Source of the DNA: Actinomycetota bacterium
GTDB taxonomy: Bacteria; Actinomycetota; Acidimicrobiia; Acidimicrobiales; MedAcidi-G1
Direction: 5' to 3'
Length of the DNA: 64,000 bases
NCBI GenBank assembly: GCA_014381945.1
Contig: JACNKQ010000043.1
Location: 1-64,000 of the forward strand
Shown: one piece after another, positions 7,964 to 16,537 of the stretch
Layout: each line of letters starts with the position of its first letter
How positions within the stretch are numbered: the stretch's first letter is position 1
Program-made: the position numbers and the translations under genes
Notes under the pieces: model-generated
Databases searched by the model: none
What the model was told of the DNA's origin: nothing
What the model saw: the letters and a program-made list of their open reading frames with translations, nothing else

Positions 7964-9857
7964 CGACCAGCGACTCCAGCTTGTCGACCCTGATGGCCGC
8001 CGCCTTGAACTCGGCGGTTCCGGACTTGGGGTCGTAGGCGTCGCAGGTGAGCTGGTTGACGTCGGCGAGCTCGGGGAAGTGGAAGGTCGTGAACGCCAGC
8101 CCGACCTGCAGGCTGGCATCGATCGCGATGGTCATCTCGATGGTGCCGCGGCGGGACGAGACGCTGACGCGCTCTCCGGCCACGACGCCAAGTGCAGTGG
8201 CGTCCGCCGCCGACAGGTCGAGCGCCTCGCCGGTGCGGATCGGCGAGTTGTACTTGTCGGTCTGGACCCCGGTGTTGTACGAGTCGAGGGCCCGACCGGT
8301 GGTGAGCCGCAGCGGGAACTCGTCGGTGAGCTCGTCGATCGGCGGCTTCCAGGGGATGCACGAGAACGGGGCGGGTCGCCCACCCACCGGGTCCTCCCAG
8401 AGGCGACCGTGCAGGAACGGGCTGCCGGGGTGGCCCTCCTCGGGGCAGGGCCACTGGATGCCGCCCTCTGCCCTGATGCGCTCCCAGGACATGCCTGTGT
8501 GCATGGGCGAGAGCGTTCGAAGTTCTTCCCAGAGCTCTTCGGCGGTCGGACGGCCCCAGTCGGTGGCGCCCATGCGCTCGGCCAGGTCGGCGACGATGTC
8601 GATCTCCTGTCGGGCCTGGCCGGGTGGGGGCACGGCGGCGCGGGTGCGCTGCACACGGCGTTCGCTGTTGGTGACCGTGCCGTCCGACTCCGCCCACCCG
8701 AGGGCGGCCGGGAGGACCACATCGGCCATCTCAGCGGTGCGGGTCATGAACACGTCCTGGACGACCATGACGTCGAGCTTTCCGAGCAGCCGGCGGGCGT
8801 GGTTGACATCGGCCTCGGAGTCGGCCGGATTCTCGCCGATGACCCAGAGTGCCTTGAGTTCGTCGCGACCCATGGCCTCGAACATCTCGGTGAGGTTCCA
8901 ACCGTTCCCTGCGGGGATCGCTGTGCCCCAGACCGCCTCGAACTTCGCACGTGCCTCGTCGTCGTCGACATCCTGGAAGCCGGGCAGCTTGTTGGGCAGG
9001 GCGCCCATGTCCCCGCCACCCTGCACGTTGTTCTGGCCCCGCAGTGGGCAGAGGCCCGATCCCCAGCGGCCAACGTGGCCCGTGAGCAGGGAAAGGTTGC
9101 ACAGCGACAGCACGTTGTCGACGCCGGTGTGGTGTTCGGTGATGCCGAGTGTCCAGAGGATCTGGGCCATCGGGGCCGTGGCGTAGGCGTGCGCCATCTC
9201 GCGGATTGCGCGGGCCGGTACGCCGGTGACCTCCTCGGTGCGCTCGAGCGTCCATTCGTCGACGTAGGCGGCGAACTGCTCGTAGCCGGTTGTGGCCCTG
9301 TCGACGAACTCACGGTCGACCAGGTCGGCGGCGATGATCTCACGGGCGACACCGTGGGCCAGGGCGATGTCCGACCCGACGTTCAGGCCCAGCCAGGCAT
9401 CGGCGAACTTGGCCGACGACGAGCGGCGTGGGTCGACAGCCCACATCCGGGCTCCGTTGCGAAGGCCCCGCAGGACGTGGTGGAAGTAGATGGGGTGGGC
9501 GGCCCGTGCATTAGAGCCCCAGATGAGGATGACGTCGGTCTCCTCGACCTCCCGGTACGAAGAGGTGCCTCCGCCTGCTCCGAAGACCGTCGCCAGACCG
9601 ACGACGCTGGGAGCGTGTCAAGTTCGATTGCAGCTGTCGATGTTGTTCGATCCGACGACAGTCCGGGCGAAGCGCTGGACGGCGTAGTTCACCTCGTTGG
9701 TCGTCTTCGAACAGCTGAAGATGCCGAAGGAGGTCGGGCCGTGGGCGTCGATCACGCCACGGAACCCGGCAGCGGCCCGGTCGAGGGCTTCGTCCCAGGT
9801 GGCTTCACGCAGCCGGCCGTCGTCTCGGACCATCGGTGTCGTCAAGCGTTGGCTCAT
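7956..9857 (-). CDS. fdhA: formate dehydrogenase catalytic subunit, predicted selenoprotein
   Basis: Molybdo/tungsto-bis-MGD formate dehydrogenase, 633 residues, oxidising formate to CO2 in the cytoplasm. The frame is interrupted once, by a TGA at 9620-9618, exactly where the metal ligand lies: SCNRT-TGA-HAPSV is the place of Sec or Cys in all homologues. After it the family continues (GLATVFGAGGGTSSYREVEE, then WGSNARAAHPIYF). With the ATG at 9857, preceded by GGGGGAG, this is residue 80; E. coli FdhF has Sec140, the difference of about 60 matching the missing N-terminal Fe4S4 domain, which is in the 5313-6176 gene. A hairpin follows the TGA. It lies 100 bp after caiD and opens the formate dehydrogenase genes. 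Confidence 0.88.
9589..9605 (-). promoter_or_regulatory. candidate bacterial SECIS hairpin of fdhA
   Basis: On the minus strand, GTCGTC (9605-9600) pairs with GGCGAC (9594-9589), with one T-G pair, around the loop GGTCT (9599-9595). The loop begins 18 nt after the TGA at 9620-9618, the same distance as in E. coli fdhF and in the AhpD-like gene of this window. The Gly-Leu codons in the loop are GGT CTG although GGC CTC would suit this genome. Confidence 0.75.
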
Positions 9858-9957
9858 CGTCTCCCCCATGCCTGGTCGTCTGGTGCTGCGCCACCGGTGC
9901 GGCGCCCGCTCGGAAACCTAGCGCCTCCGGTCCGGTTCCAATTTCCTGCGGGGAGGC

Positions 9958-10740
9958 CTATCGACCCTGCCAGTGAGGGTTGCGCTTCTCGGTGAACGCC
10001 CGGGGTCCCTCCTCGGCATCAGCAGAGACGAGCATCCGCTCGTAGGCGTCCAGTTGTCCGGACCGGAGGTGGGCGAACGCCTCATCGAGGGTGAGCGCCT
10101 TGGTCTCCCGGTCGACCGCCATGACCGCCTCGACGGCGAGTGGAGCCGCCTCCACGATGCGCCCTGCCAGCGCACGGGCCTCGTCCAGCAGTCGCTCTGC
10201 GGGGACCACGGCGTTGACCAGGCCCCACCGCAGCGCCTCGACGGCATCGAGCCGACGGCCGGCGAACAGAACCTCGTTGGCGACCGCCGGTGGCAGTATC
10301 CGCGGGAGTCGGATCGCCCCGGCATCCGGGATGATGCCGAGACCGGACTCGGGAAGGAAAAAGGTGGCGTGGTCTGCGGCGACCACCAGGTCGGCGGCCA
10401 TGGCGATCTCGAAGCCACCTCCAGCGGCCATGCCGTTGACGGCGCAGATAACCGGCTTGTTCCTCCCCGGCAGTTCCGGGAAGCCGCCGAAACCGCCTTC
10501 GCCGTAGTCGGCCTCGAAAGCCTCGCCTTCGGCTGCGGCGGCGAGGTCCCAGCCGGCCGAGAAGAAACGCTCTCCGGCCCCGGTGAAGATGGCGACGCGC
10601 AACTCGGCATCGTCGCGAAACCCGGCAAAGACCCGTCCCAGTTCACGGCTGGTGACGGCGTCGATGGCGTTGGCCTTCGGTCGGTCGAGCACGACTTCGA
10701 GTACCCGGTCGTTGCAGATTGTGGTGACTGAACCGCTCAT
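9958..10740 (-). CDS. caiD: carnitinyl-CoA dehydratase-like enoyl-CoA hydratase
   Basis: Crotonase family, 260 residues. It resembles E. coli CaiD along its length: DRPKANAIDA near the N-terminus, the CoA-binding block TGAGERFFSAGWDL, AAAEGEAFEADYG, and the end EKRNPHWQGR. The expected reaction is reversible hydration of crotonobetainyl-CoA to L-carnitinyl-CoA. The oxyanion-hole glycines are in MAAGGGFEIAMAAD. The ATG overlaps the stop of the acyl-CoA ligase gene (ATGA). Its neighbours (carnitine dehydrogenase, dehydrocarnitine cleavage enzyme) support the assignment independently of sequence. Confidence 0.85.
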   Translation of the reverse strand: MSGSVTTICNDRVLEVVLDRPKANAIDAVTSRELGRVFAGFRDDAELRVAIFTGAGERFFSAGWDLAAAAEGEAFEADYGEGGFGGFPELPGRNKPVICAVNGMAAGGGFEIAMAADLVVAADHATFFLPESGLGIIPDAGAIRLPRILPPAVANEVLFAGRRLDAVEALRWGLVNAVVPAERLLDEARALAGRIVEAAPLAVEAVMAVDRETKALTLDEAFAHLRSGQLDAYERMLVSADAEEGPRAFTEKRNPHWQGR

Positions 10741-12764
10741 GCCCCTCCCTCCTCAATTGTGATGAGCACATCAGCGGCAACCGTCCCCGACGGTCGGGCC
10801 AGCAGCGGGTTGACCTCGACCTCTACGAGTTCCGGATGCTCGTACACGAGTCGCTGCATGTGTTCCACGACCTCGATGATCGCATCGATGTCGGCAGGTG
10901 GTCGACCACGGTGTCCGGCGAGCAGCGGTCCGACGGCGAGACCGCCGAGTGCACGACGTACATCACCCGGATCGACTGGGAGCAGCAGCGACACCGTGTC
11001 ACGCACCACCTCGACGAGCGTGCCCCCCGTACCAAGCGTCAACAGCCATCCGACCGGAGGTTCACGGCGGATGTCGACCAGCAACTCGGCGACTGCATCG
11101 TCCACGAACTCCTCGACGAGGACCCTGGTGCCCAAGCGTCCGGCGGCCTCCGCCACGGCAGGTCCGTCGGCCAGGTCGAGGACGACACCGCCCACGTCGC
11201 TCTTGTGGACAACCCCGGTCGCCTTGACCACGACCGGGAAGCCGATTCGGCCGGCAGCGTCGGCCGCACCGGTCGCCTCGACCTCTCTGCCTGCGGGAAC
11301 CGGGATGCCCGCCGCGGCCATGAGGCGCTTCGCCTCGAACTCCGGCAGCACCCGTAGCCCTCCGGTCGAACGGCGAACCGGGTCCGGGAGGCCCGACGGC
11401 ACGTGGCGGCCCCAGCGGGCAGCTGCCTCGAGGCCGAGCAGTGCCGCATCTATGCCACGCACCGGCACCAGGCCCAGTTCCACCGCTGTCGCCTCGACCG
11501 GTGCGGGCAGGTTCTCGGCCATGGACCCGACCACCAGCCCCGGGGTGCCCGTGCCCCGTGCAGCCGCACCGAAGGCCCGAAGGGTCGGCCACCAACTCGA
11601 GTCGTCGAGTCCATCCCGGGGAAAGTCGAGCACCAGCATCGCAGCATCGAACGGTCCGTCGAGCACCGACGTGAAGCAGTCGGCCAGACGTTCCTCGTCG
11701 TCCCATATGAAGGTGTGGTAGTCGAGAGGATTGGTGACTGCGACGAACTCGGACAGAGTGTCGGCGATCCGCTGCGCCTGTCCGGCGTCGAACGCCGGGA
11801 ATGCCAGATCGAGCGGCTCGGCCCGGTCGGCGACGACGGTGGCCTCGCCGCCGGAGCAACTCAGGCTCGCGATGCGGTTTCCCGGTATCGGCCCGACCGC
11901 ATCGAGCACCTGGAGGGTGTCGAGGAGTTCGGGGATCGAACGGACCCGGTGGATTCCCAGGCGCTTGAACAGCGCCCCGTAGGCGGTGTCGCTGCCGACC
12001 ATCGATCCCGTGTGCGAGACGGCGATCGCGGCACCGGTCGACGATGTCCCCGTCTTGAGGGCGACGATCGGCAGGCCCCGGGCCGCAGCCACAGCACAGG
12101 CCGACGAGAACCGTGCGACGTCGTGCAACGCCTCGATGTGGAGCCCGATGGCGGTCACCGACCCGTCGGAGGCCAACGCCTCGACACAGTCCTCGATGCA
12201 GACCGTTGCCTGGTTGCCGAGGGTGAACATGTGCGCGATCGGCATCGGCCGGGTCTGCATCGTCAGGTTGAGGCCGATGTTGCCGCTCTGGGTGACCAGG
12301 GCGATGCCACTGGCGGTGCGGGACAGGCCCTGCTGGTCGGGCCACAGGGCGGCACCCGTCGTCGCCGAGATGGTGCCGTAGCAGTTGGGGCCCACCAGCG
12401 GCATGTCGCCGGCGGCGACGACCAGGTCTTCCTGGAGAGCGGGGCCCTCGCCGCCCACCTCGGCGAATCCCGAGGCGTAGCAGACAGCAGCACCGGCACC
12501 CATCGCTGCAAGGCGTGCGACGACATCGATGGTGGCGTGCCGGTTCACGGCGACGAGGACAGCGTCCGGTACTCCGGGGAGGTCGTCGACGCTCGGAAAT
12601 GCCGGAAGACCGCACACCCGGGCCCTGGTCGGGTGCACCGGCCAGAGGTCGCCCTCGAAGCCGAGCGCCAGGCACTGTCCGATGGCGATCTCCGCCGGTC
12701 GGCCGCCGACGAATGCCAACGACCGTGGTGCGACCAACCGTTCGAGCGGCCCGGTCGTGGCCAT
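10737..12764 (-). CDS. NDP-forming acyl-CoA ligase, possibly for gamma-butyrobetaine, crotonobetaine or carnitine
   Basis: Single-chain acyl-CoA synthetase of the ADP-forming (acetate-CoA ligase) type, 675 residues: CoA-binding domain (about 10-140), two succinyl-CoA-synthetase-like flavodoxin domains (about 150-450) with the phospho-His loop in SHTGSMVGSD, and an ATP-grasp domain at the C-terminus (IGFPVVVKATGVVHKSDVGG, then VEVNPLLARPSG). It should form an acyl-CoA from an acid with NTP hydrolysis to NDP and phosphate. Placed between the acyl-CoA dehydrogenase and caiD, it takes the position of CaiC or CaiB in known carnitine clusters, so a betaine acid is the likely substrate. That substrate is inferred. 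Confidence 0.85.
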   Translation of the reverse strand: MATTGPLERLVAPRSLAFVGGRPAEIAIGQCLALGFEGDLWPVHPTRARVCGLPAFPSVDDLPGVPDAVLVAVNRHATIDVVARLAAMGAGAAVCYASGFAEVGGEGPALQEDLVVAAGDMPLVGPNCYGTISATTGAALWPDQQGLSRTASGIALVTQSGNIGLNLTMQTRPMPIAHMFTLGNQATVCIEDCVEALASDGSVTAIGLHIEALHDVARFSSACAVAAARGLPIVALKTGTSSTGAAIAVSHTGSMVGSDTAYGALFKRLGIHRVRSIPELLDTLQVLDAVGPIPGNRIASLSCSGGEATVVADRAEPLDLAFPAFDAGQAQRIADTLSEFVAVTNPLDYHTFIWDDEERLADCFTSVLDGPFDAAMLVLDFPRDGLDDSSWWPTLRAFGAAARGTGTPGLVVGSMAENLPAPVEATAVELGLVPVRGIDAALLGLEAAARWGRHVPSGLPDPVRRSTGGLRVLPEFEAKRLMAAAGIPVPAGREVEATGAADAAGRIGFPVVVKATGVVHKSDVGGVVLDLADGPAVAEAAGRLGTRVLVEEFVDDAVAELLVDIRREPPVGWLLTLGTGGTLVEVVRDTVSLLLPVDPGDVRRALGGLAVGPLLAGHRGRPPADIDAIIEVVEHMQRLVYEHPELVEVEVNPLLARPSGTVAADVLITIEEGGA

Positions 12765-12788
12765 CAGGGAATCACCGACGACGGGCTC

Positions 12789-13949
12789 TTACGACCCGAG
12801 GGGTCGGAGCAGTTGCCGGCTGACGATGTGCCTCTGGATCTCGCTGGTGCCGTCCCAGATGCGGTCGACCCTGGCATCGCGCCAGATGCGCTCGAGCGGC
12901 AGTTCGTCCATGAGCCCCATGCCGCCGAGGACCTGGATGGCCTCGTCGGCCACGAACTGGAGCATCTCGGTCGACGAGATCTTCGCCATGGCGGCATCGC
13001 CGTCGGTCATCCGTCCCTCGTCCATCAGCCAGGCCGCCCGGTAGGTCATGAGCTCTGCCTCCACGAGCTTGGTCTGCATGTCGGCGAGCTTGAACGACAC
13101 ACCCTGGAACCGGCCGATCTTCTGGCCGAACTGCTCCCGGTCTGCGGCCCACTCGAGTGCCACCCGGAATGCCCGGTCGGCCCGGCCCAGGCAGATGGCC
13201 GCCACCTGCAGGCGGGTCGCCCCGAGCCACTCGTTGGCCACCTCGAAGCCCCGGTGCTCCTCGCCGAGGACCTTCGACGCCGGAACCCGGCAGTCGTCGA
13301 AGTTGAGGATCATGTTGTGGTAGCCGCGGTTGGAGACGCAGTTGTAGCCGGGGACGACCTCGAGCCCGGGAGTGTCGTGATCTACCAGCAACGACGTGAT
13401 CAGCTTCTTCGGGCCCCTCGACGTCTGCTCCTCGCCGGTGGCAACGAAGAGAATCGTGTAGTCGGCCAGGTCGGCGTGGCTTATGAAGTGCTTGGTGCCG
13501 TTGATGACGTAGTCGTCGCCATCCCGGGTTGCCCGACAGGTCATGCCGCGGACGTCGGATCCGGCCCCCGGCTCGCTCATGGCGAGACAGTCGACCCGCT
13601 CCCCCCGGATCGTGGGCAGGAGGTACTCGTCGACCTGATCGCCGGTGCAGGCACGGAGGATGTTGGACGGCCTGGCAACGATGTAGTGGAGGGCGTACTG
13701 CGTCCAGCCGAAGGCACGGTCGACCATCGCCATCGTGACGTTGTCGAGGCCCCCGCCACCGAGGTCGGCCGGCATGTTGGCGGCATAGATGCCGGCAGCC
13801 AGCGACCGCTCCCGAATCTGTTCGACGAGCTCCCGGGACACGTCGCCGAGCCGCTCGACCTCGTCTTCGTACGGAACGAGCTCACGCTCGACGAACGCGC
13901 GGACCGTGTCGACGACCATCTCCTGCTCGTCGGTGGGTGCAAACTCCAT
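12789..13949 (-). CDS. acyl-CoA dehydrogenase, likely acting on gamma-butyrobetainyl-CoA (CaiA-like role)
   Basis: FAD-dependent acyl-CoA dehydrogenase, 386 residues, with the normal N-terminal helical domain, a beta domain (CLAMSEPGAGSDVRGM, then NGTKHFISHADLAD) and a C-terminal helical domain (ADREQFGQKIGRFQGVSFKL, QVLGGMGLM). At the position where MCAD-type enzymes carry the catalytic Glu (YEGT), this protein has WDGT, an Asp; the base may be this Asp or lie elsewhere. Reaction expected: gamma-butyrobetainyl-CoA to crotonobetainyl-CoA, electrons going to ETF (etfAB at 20.8-22.5 kb). It sits 14 nt after the cdhAB stop. Substrate is inferred from the operon. Confidence 0.85.
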   Translation of the reverse strand: MEFAPTDEQEMVVDTVRAFVERELVPYEDEVERLGDVSRELVEQIRERSLAAGIYAANMPADLGGGGLDNVTMAMVDRAFGWTQYALHYIVARPSNILRACTGDQVDEYLLPTIRGERVDCLAMSEPGAGSDVRGMTCRATRDGDDYVINGTKHFISHADLADYTILFVATGEEQTSRGPKKLITSLLVDHDTPGLEVVPGYNCVSNRGYHNMILNFDDCRVPASKVLGEEHRGFEVANEWLGATRLQVAAICLGRADRAFRVALEWAADREQFGQKIGRFQGVSFKLADMQTKLVEAELMTYRAAWLMDEGRMTDGDAAMAKISSTEMLQFVADEAIQVLGGMGLMDELPLERIWRDARVDRIWDGTSEIQRHIVSRQLLRPLGS

Positions 13950-13963
13950 CGGGGCTCCCGTTG

Positions 13964-15445
13964 TCAGCCGAACGACATCACCCGCCCCACCTGGGGTGGG
14001 ACGGGAAGGTCGGCGTGGGCGGCGGCAAGTGCAGCCAGGGCGGCTGCGGGTCGGTCGAGGATCGGAGCGGTCCGGCCGGCACCGGTGTCGACGTGGAGCA
14101 GCATCTGCTCGGTCGTGGCCAACAGGTCCCCGGTCCCCGCATGCTCCATCGAGTGGAAGATGTGGAGCCGTCTGGCATCGACGCCGAGCACCCGGGTCGA
14201 GATGCGTAGGGCGTCGCCGAGCGAAGCCTCCTTCATGTAGTTGATGTGCGTCTCGACGGTGAAGAACGTTCTGCCTGACGACCGGTAGTCCTCGTCGACG
14301 CCGATGAAGCGGAACAGCCTGTCCGACGCCCACCCGAAGGCGGTCAGGAACGCCCATTCGGACATGTGGCCGTTGTAGTCGACCCAGTCGGGCTCGACCT
14401 CGCCCCGGTAGAGGTCGAGCGGGGCAGCCACATCGTCGCCCTCGACCCATGGGGCCGTGAGCGACGCTGCATGGATGCGGGCCTCCCGCTCGGCGATGAT
14501 CCGTCCCGCCCCGAGGTCGAGCGGGCGCAGGGAACGCATCACGTTGATGACATAGTCGTCGCGGAGGCGATCCAGGTCTTCGATCGAACGACCGTCGGCC
14601 TGTGCGAGGCAGCCGTCGGCCATCGCATCGACCAGTTCGTCGCTGAGGTCGGGAGCGACCAGCTTCGTCCACGGCAACTTCAGCGCCGGACCGAACTGGC
14701 GGAGCGTGTGCCGCATGCCCTGTTCGCCGCCGGCCAGGTGGAACGTGAGGTTCGTGCCCATGCCCGCCCAGCGCAGCCCCGGCCCGTAGGTGATGGCATC
14801 GTCCAACTCGGCCGTCGAGGCGACACCGTCGTTGACGAGGTGCAGCACCTCGCGCCAGAGCGCCTCCTGGAGACGGTCGGCGAGGTAGCCCTCGATTTCA
14901 GTGCGGACCAGGAGCGGGTACATCACGAGGTCGTCATAGTGGGCGAGCGCCGCGTCGACCGCCTCCTGCGAGGTCTGCTCTCCGGCGACGATCTCGACCA
15001 GGGGCAGCAGGTAGACGGGATTGAAGGGGTGGCCGATCAGGATCCGGCCGGGGTGCTCGCAATCCTCCTGGAGGCGGGTCGGGAGCAGGCCGGAAGAACT
15101 CGAGGCGATGACGACATCGGGGGCCGAGTTGGCGGCCAGGGCCTGGATGAGGGGCCGCTTGACCTCTTCGCTCTCGGGTGCGCTCTCCTGGACGAAGTCG
15201 ACCCCGGCGGCCAGTTCCGCGGCGCTCGCCGCGAACTCGAGGCGGGACCGGTCGGCGCCGGGGAACAGGCCGAGCCTCGTGGCCGAGGGCCATGCCCGTT
15301 CCACGGCGGCACGCAGGCGCTCCTGCGCCCCCGGAGCAGGATCCCATGCCACGACATCGTGACCACGTGCCAGCGACCGGACCGCCCAGCCGGCGCCGAT
15401 CACACCGGTTCCCACGACCCCGATGGTTCGCGTCAAGTCGGTCAT
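13964..15445 (-). CDS. L-carnitine 3-dehydrogenase fused to betainyl-CoA thioesterase
   Basis: Two-domain enzyme of 493 residues. Residues about 1-320 are a 3-hydroxyacyl-CoA-dehydrogenase-type NAD enzyme: Rossmann motif GVVGTGVIGAGWA, the SSSSGLLP segment and catalytic His in LIGHPFNPVYLLPLVE. Residues about 345-490 are a hotdog thioesterase with DYNGHMSEWAFLTAFGWASD. This fusion is known for bacterial carnitine dehydrogenases: CdhA oxidises L-carnitine to 3-dehydrocarnitine, and CdhB hydrolyses betainyl-CoA to glycine betaine and CoA. The start ATG 15445 lies 35 nt after the cdhC stop. The domain pairing with cdhC makes the carnitine assignment strong. Confidence 0.9.
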   Translation of the reverse strand: MTDLTRTIGVVGTGVIGAGWAVRSLARGHDVVAWDPAPGAQERLRAAVERAWPSATRLGLFPGADRSRLEFAASAAELAAGVDFVQESAPESEEVKRPLIQALAANSAPDVVIASSSSGLLPTRLQEDCEHPGRILIGHPFNPVYLLPLVEIVAGEQTSQEAVDAALAHYDDLVMYPLLVRTEIEGYLADRLQEALWREVLHLVNDGVASTAELDDAITYGPGLRWAGMGTNLTFHLAGGEQGMRHTLRQFGPALKLPWTKLVAPDLSDELVDAMADGCLAQADGRSIEDLDRLRDDYVINVMRSLRPLDLGAGRIIAEREARIHAASLTAPWVEGDDVAAPLDLYRGEVEPDWVDYNGHMSEWAFLTAFGWASDRLFRFIGVDEDYRSSGRTFFTVETHINYMKEASLGDALRISTRVLGVDARRLHIFHSMEHAGTGDLLATTEQMLLHVDTGAGRTAPILDRPAAALAALAAAHADLPVPPQVGRVMSFG

Positions 15446-15480
15446 GTGTGTGGTGCCCCTCCCCAACGTGGTGGTGCTGT

Positions 15481-16377
15481 TCAGCCCAGCCCGAGGGTCT
15501 TGCGGGCGTCGGCCGGCGTCTGGACCGAGGCGCCCAACAACCCGACGATCTTCACCGCCTTGTCCACCAGTTGGGCGTTGGTGGCCAGCACGCCCCGTTC
15601 GAGGTACAGGTTGTCCTCGAGGCCGACCCGCACGTGGCCGCCGAGCATCACGGACTGGGCAACCATCGGCATCTGCATCGCACCGAGGGCGAACGACGTG
15701 AACTCGGCCTCGGCGGGAAGGCGGTTCACCATGGCTATCAGGAGCCCGATGTCGAGCGGCGTGCCGTACGGGATCGAGAGACAGAGCTGGAACCAGTACG
15801 GGGCGTCGATCAGCCCTTCGCTGATCATGGTCTCGGCGAACCAGAGGTTGCCGGTGTCGAAGACCTCGAGCTCCGGGCGCACGCCGAGCTCCCGGACCCT
15901 CTCGGCCATGATGCGGAGCATGTCGGGGGTCGATACGTAGACCTCGTTGTGGTTGCCGAAGTTGAGCGACCCGCAGTCCATCGAGCAGATGTCCGGCCGG
16001 ATCGCCTCGACGTGCGCCAGGCGTTCGATGCCACCCACCATGTCTGTGCCGTCCTGCCAGGCCATCGGATCGTCGTCGGGGCCGACCACGAGGTCGCCAC
16101 CCATGCCGGCAGTCAGGTTGACGACCACCTCGTCGTCCTGTTCGCGGATGCGCTCCACCACCTCCCGGTAGTAGGCGACGGTCCGGGTGCCCTTGCCCGT
16201 CTCGGGATCGCGGACGTGGCAGTGCACGATCGCCGCTCCCGCCCTGGCGGCACCGAGCGCCGACTCGGCGATCTGCTGCGGTGTCACGGGCACGTGCTCG
16301 CTGCGTCCGGCGGTGTCGCCGGCGCCGGTCACGGCGCAACTGATGATGACGTTCCGGTTCATCCCACGCACCGTCAT
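15481..16377 (-). CDS. cdhC: dehydrocarnitine cleavage enzyme (BKACE, DUF849)
   Basis: Beta-keto acid cleavage enzyme of 298 residues. With acetyl-CoA it splits 3-dehydrocarnitine into acetoacetate and betainyl-CoA. Metal-binding and family motifs are IVHCHVRDPETGKGTR, MDCGSLNFG, and GGHVRVGLEDN near the C-terminus. Start ATG 16377 has a perfect AAGGAGGT seven nucleotides upstream; an internal ATG at 16362 lacks one. It is the first gene of the large minus-strand operon and is divergent from the serA-like gene. Assigning dehydrocarnitine rather than another beta-keto acid rests on the adjoining carnitine dehydrogenase-thioesterase. Confidence 0.9.
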   Translation of the reverse strand: MTVRGMNRNVIISCAVTGAGDTAGRSEHVPVTPQQIAESALGAARAGAAIVHCHVRDPETGKGTRTVAYYREVVERIREQDDEVVVNLTAGMGGDLVVGPDDDPMAWQDGTDMVGGIERLAHVEAIRPDICSMDCGSLNFGNHNEVYVSTPDMLRIMAERVRELGVRPELEVFDTGNLWFAETMISEGLIDAPYWFQLCLSIPYGTPLDIGLLIAMVNRLPAEAEFTSFALGAMQMPMVAQSVMLGGHVRVGLEDNLYLERGVLATNAQLVDKAVKIVGLLGASVQTPADARKTLGLG

Positions 16378-16401
16378 AACGGGCACCTCCTTGTCTCCAG
16401 A

Positions 16402-16412
16402 CCGTTCAACGG
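16402..16412. promoter_or_regulatory. 11-bp palindrome upstream of cdhC
   Basis: CCGTTCAACGG is a perfect palindrome around a central C, 25-35 bp before the cdhC start and inside the 160-bp divergent gap between cdhC and the serA-like gene. It could be an operator; a palindrome this short can also arise by chance. Confidence 0.2.
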
Positions 16413-16537
16413 CGGTGCCGCTGCATTCTCCATTGCCAGTCCGGGGCCGCCTGCGTAGGATTCGGCACCGGTCCGCGAAGGCTACCCCGGTGCCCGCATT
16501 CGAGATGCCGGCGTCGACGTGCCCAAGGAGCAACAAG

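Noticed and set aside
11403-14240. 945-codon open frame on the plus strand
   Set aside because: It is a GC-bias shadow of the ligase, dehydrogenase and cdhAB genes on the minus strand, with no recognisable domain.
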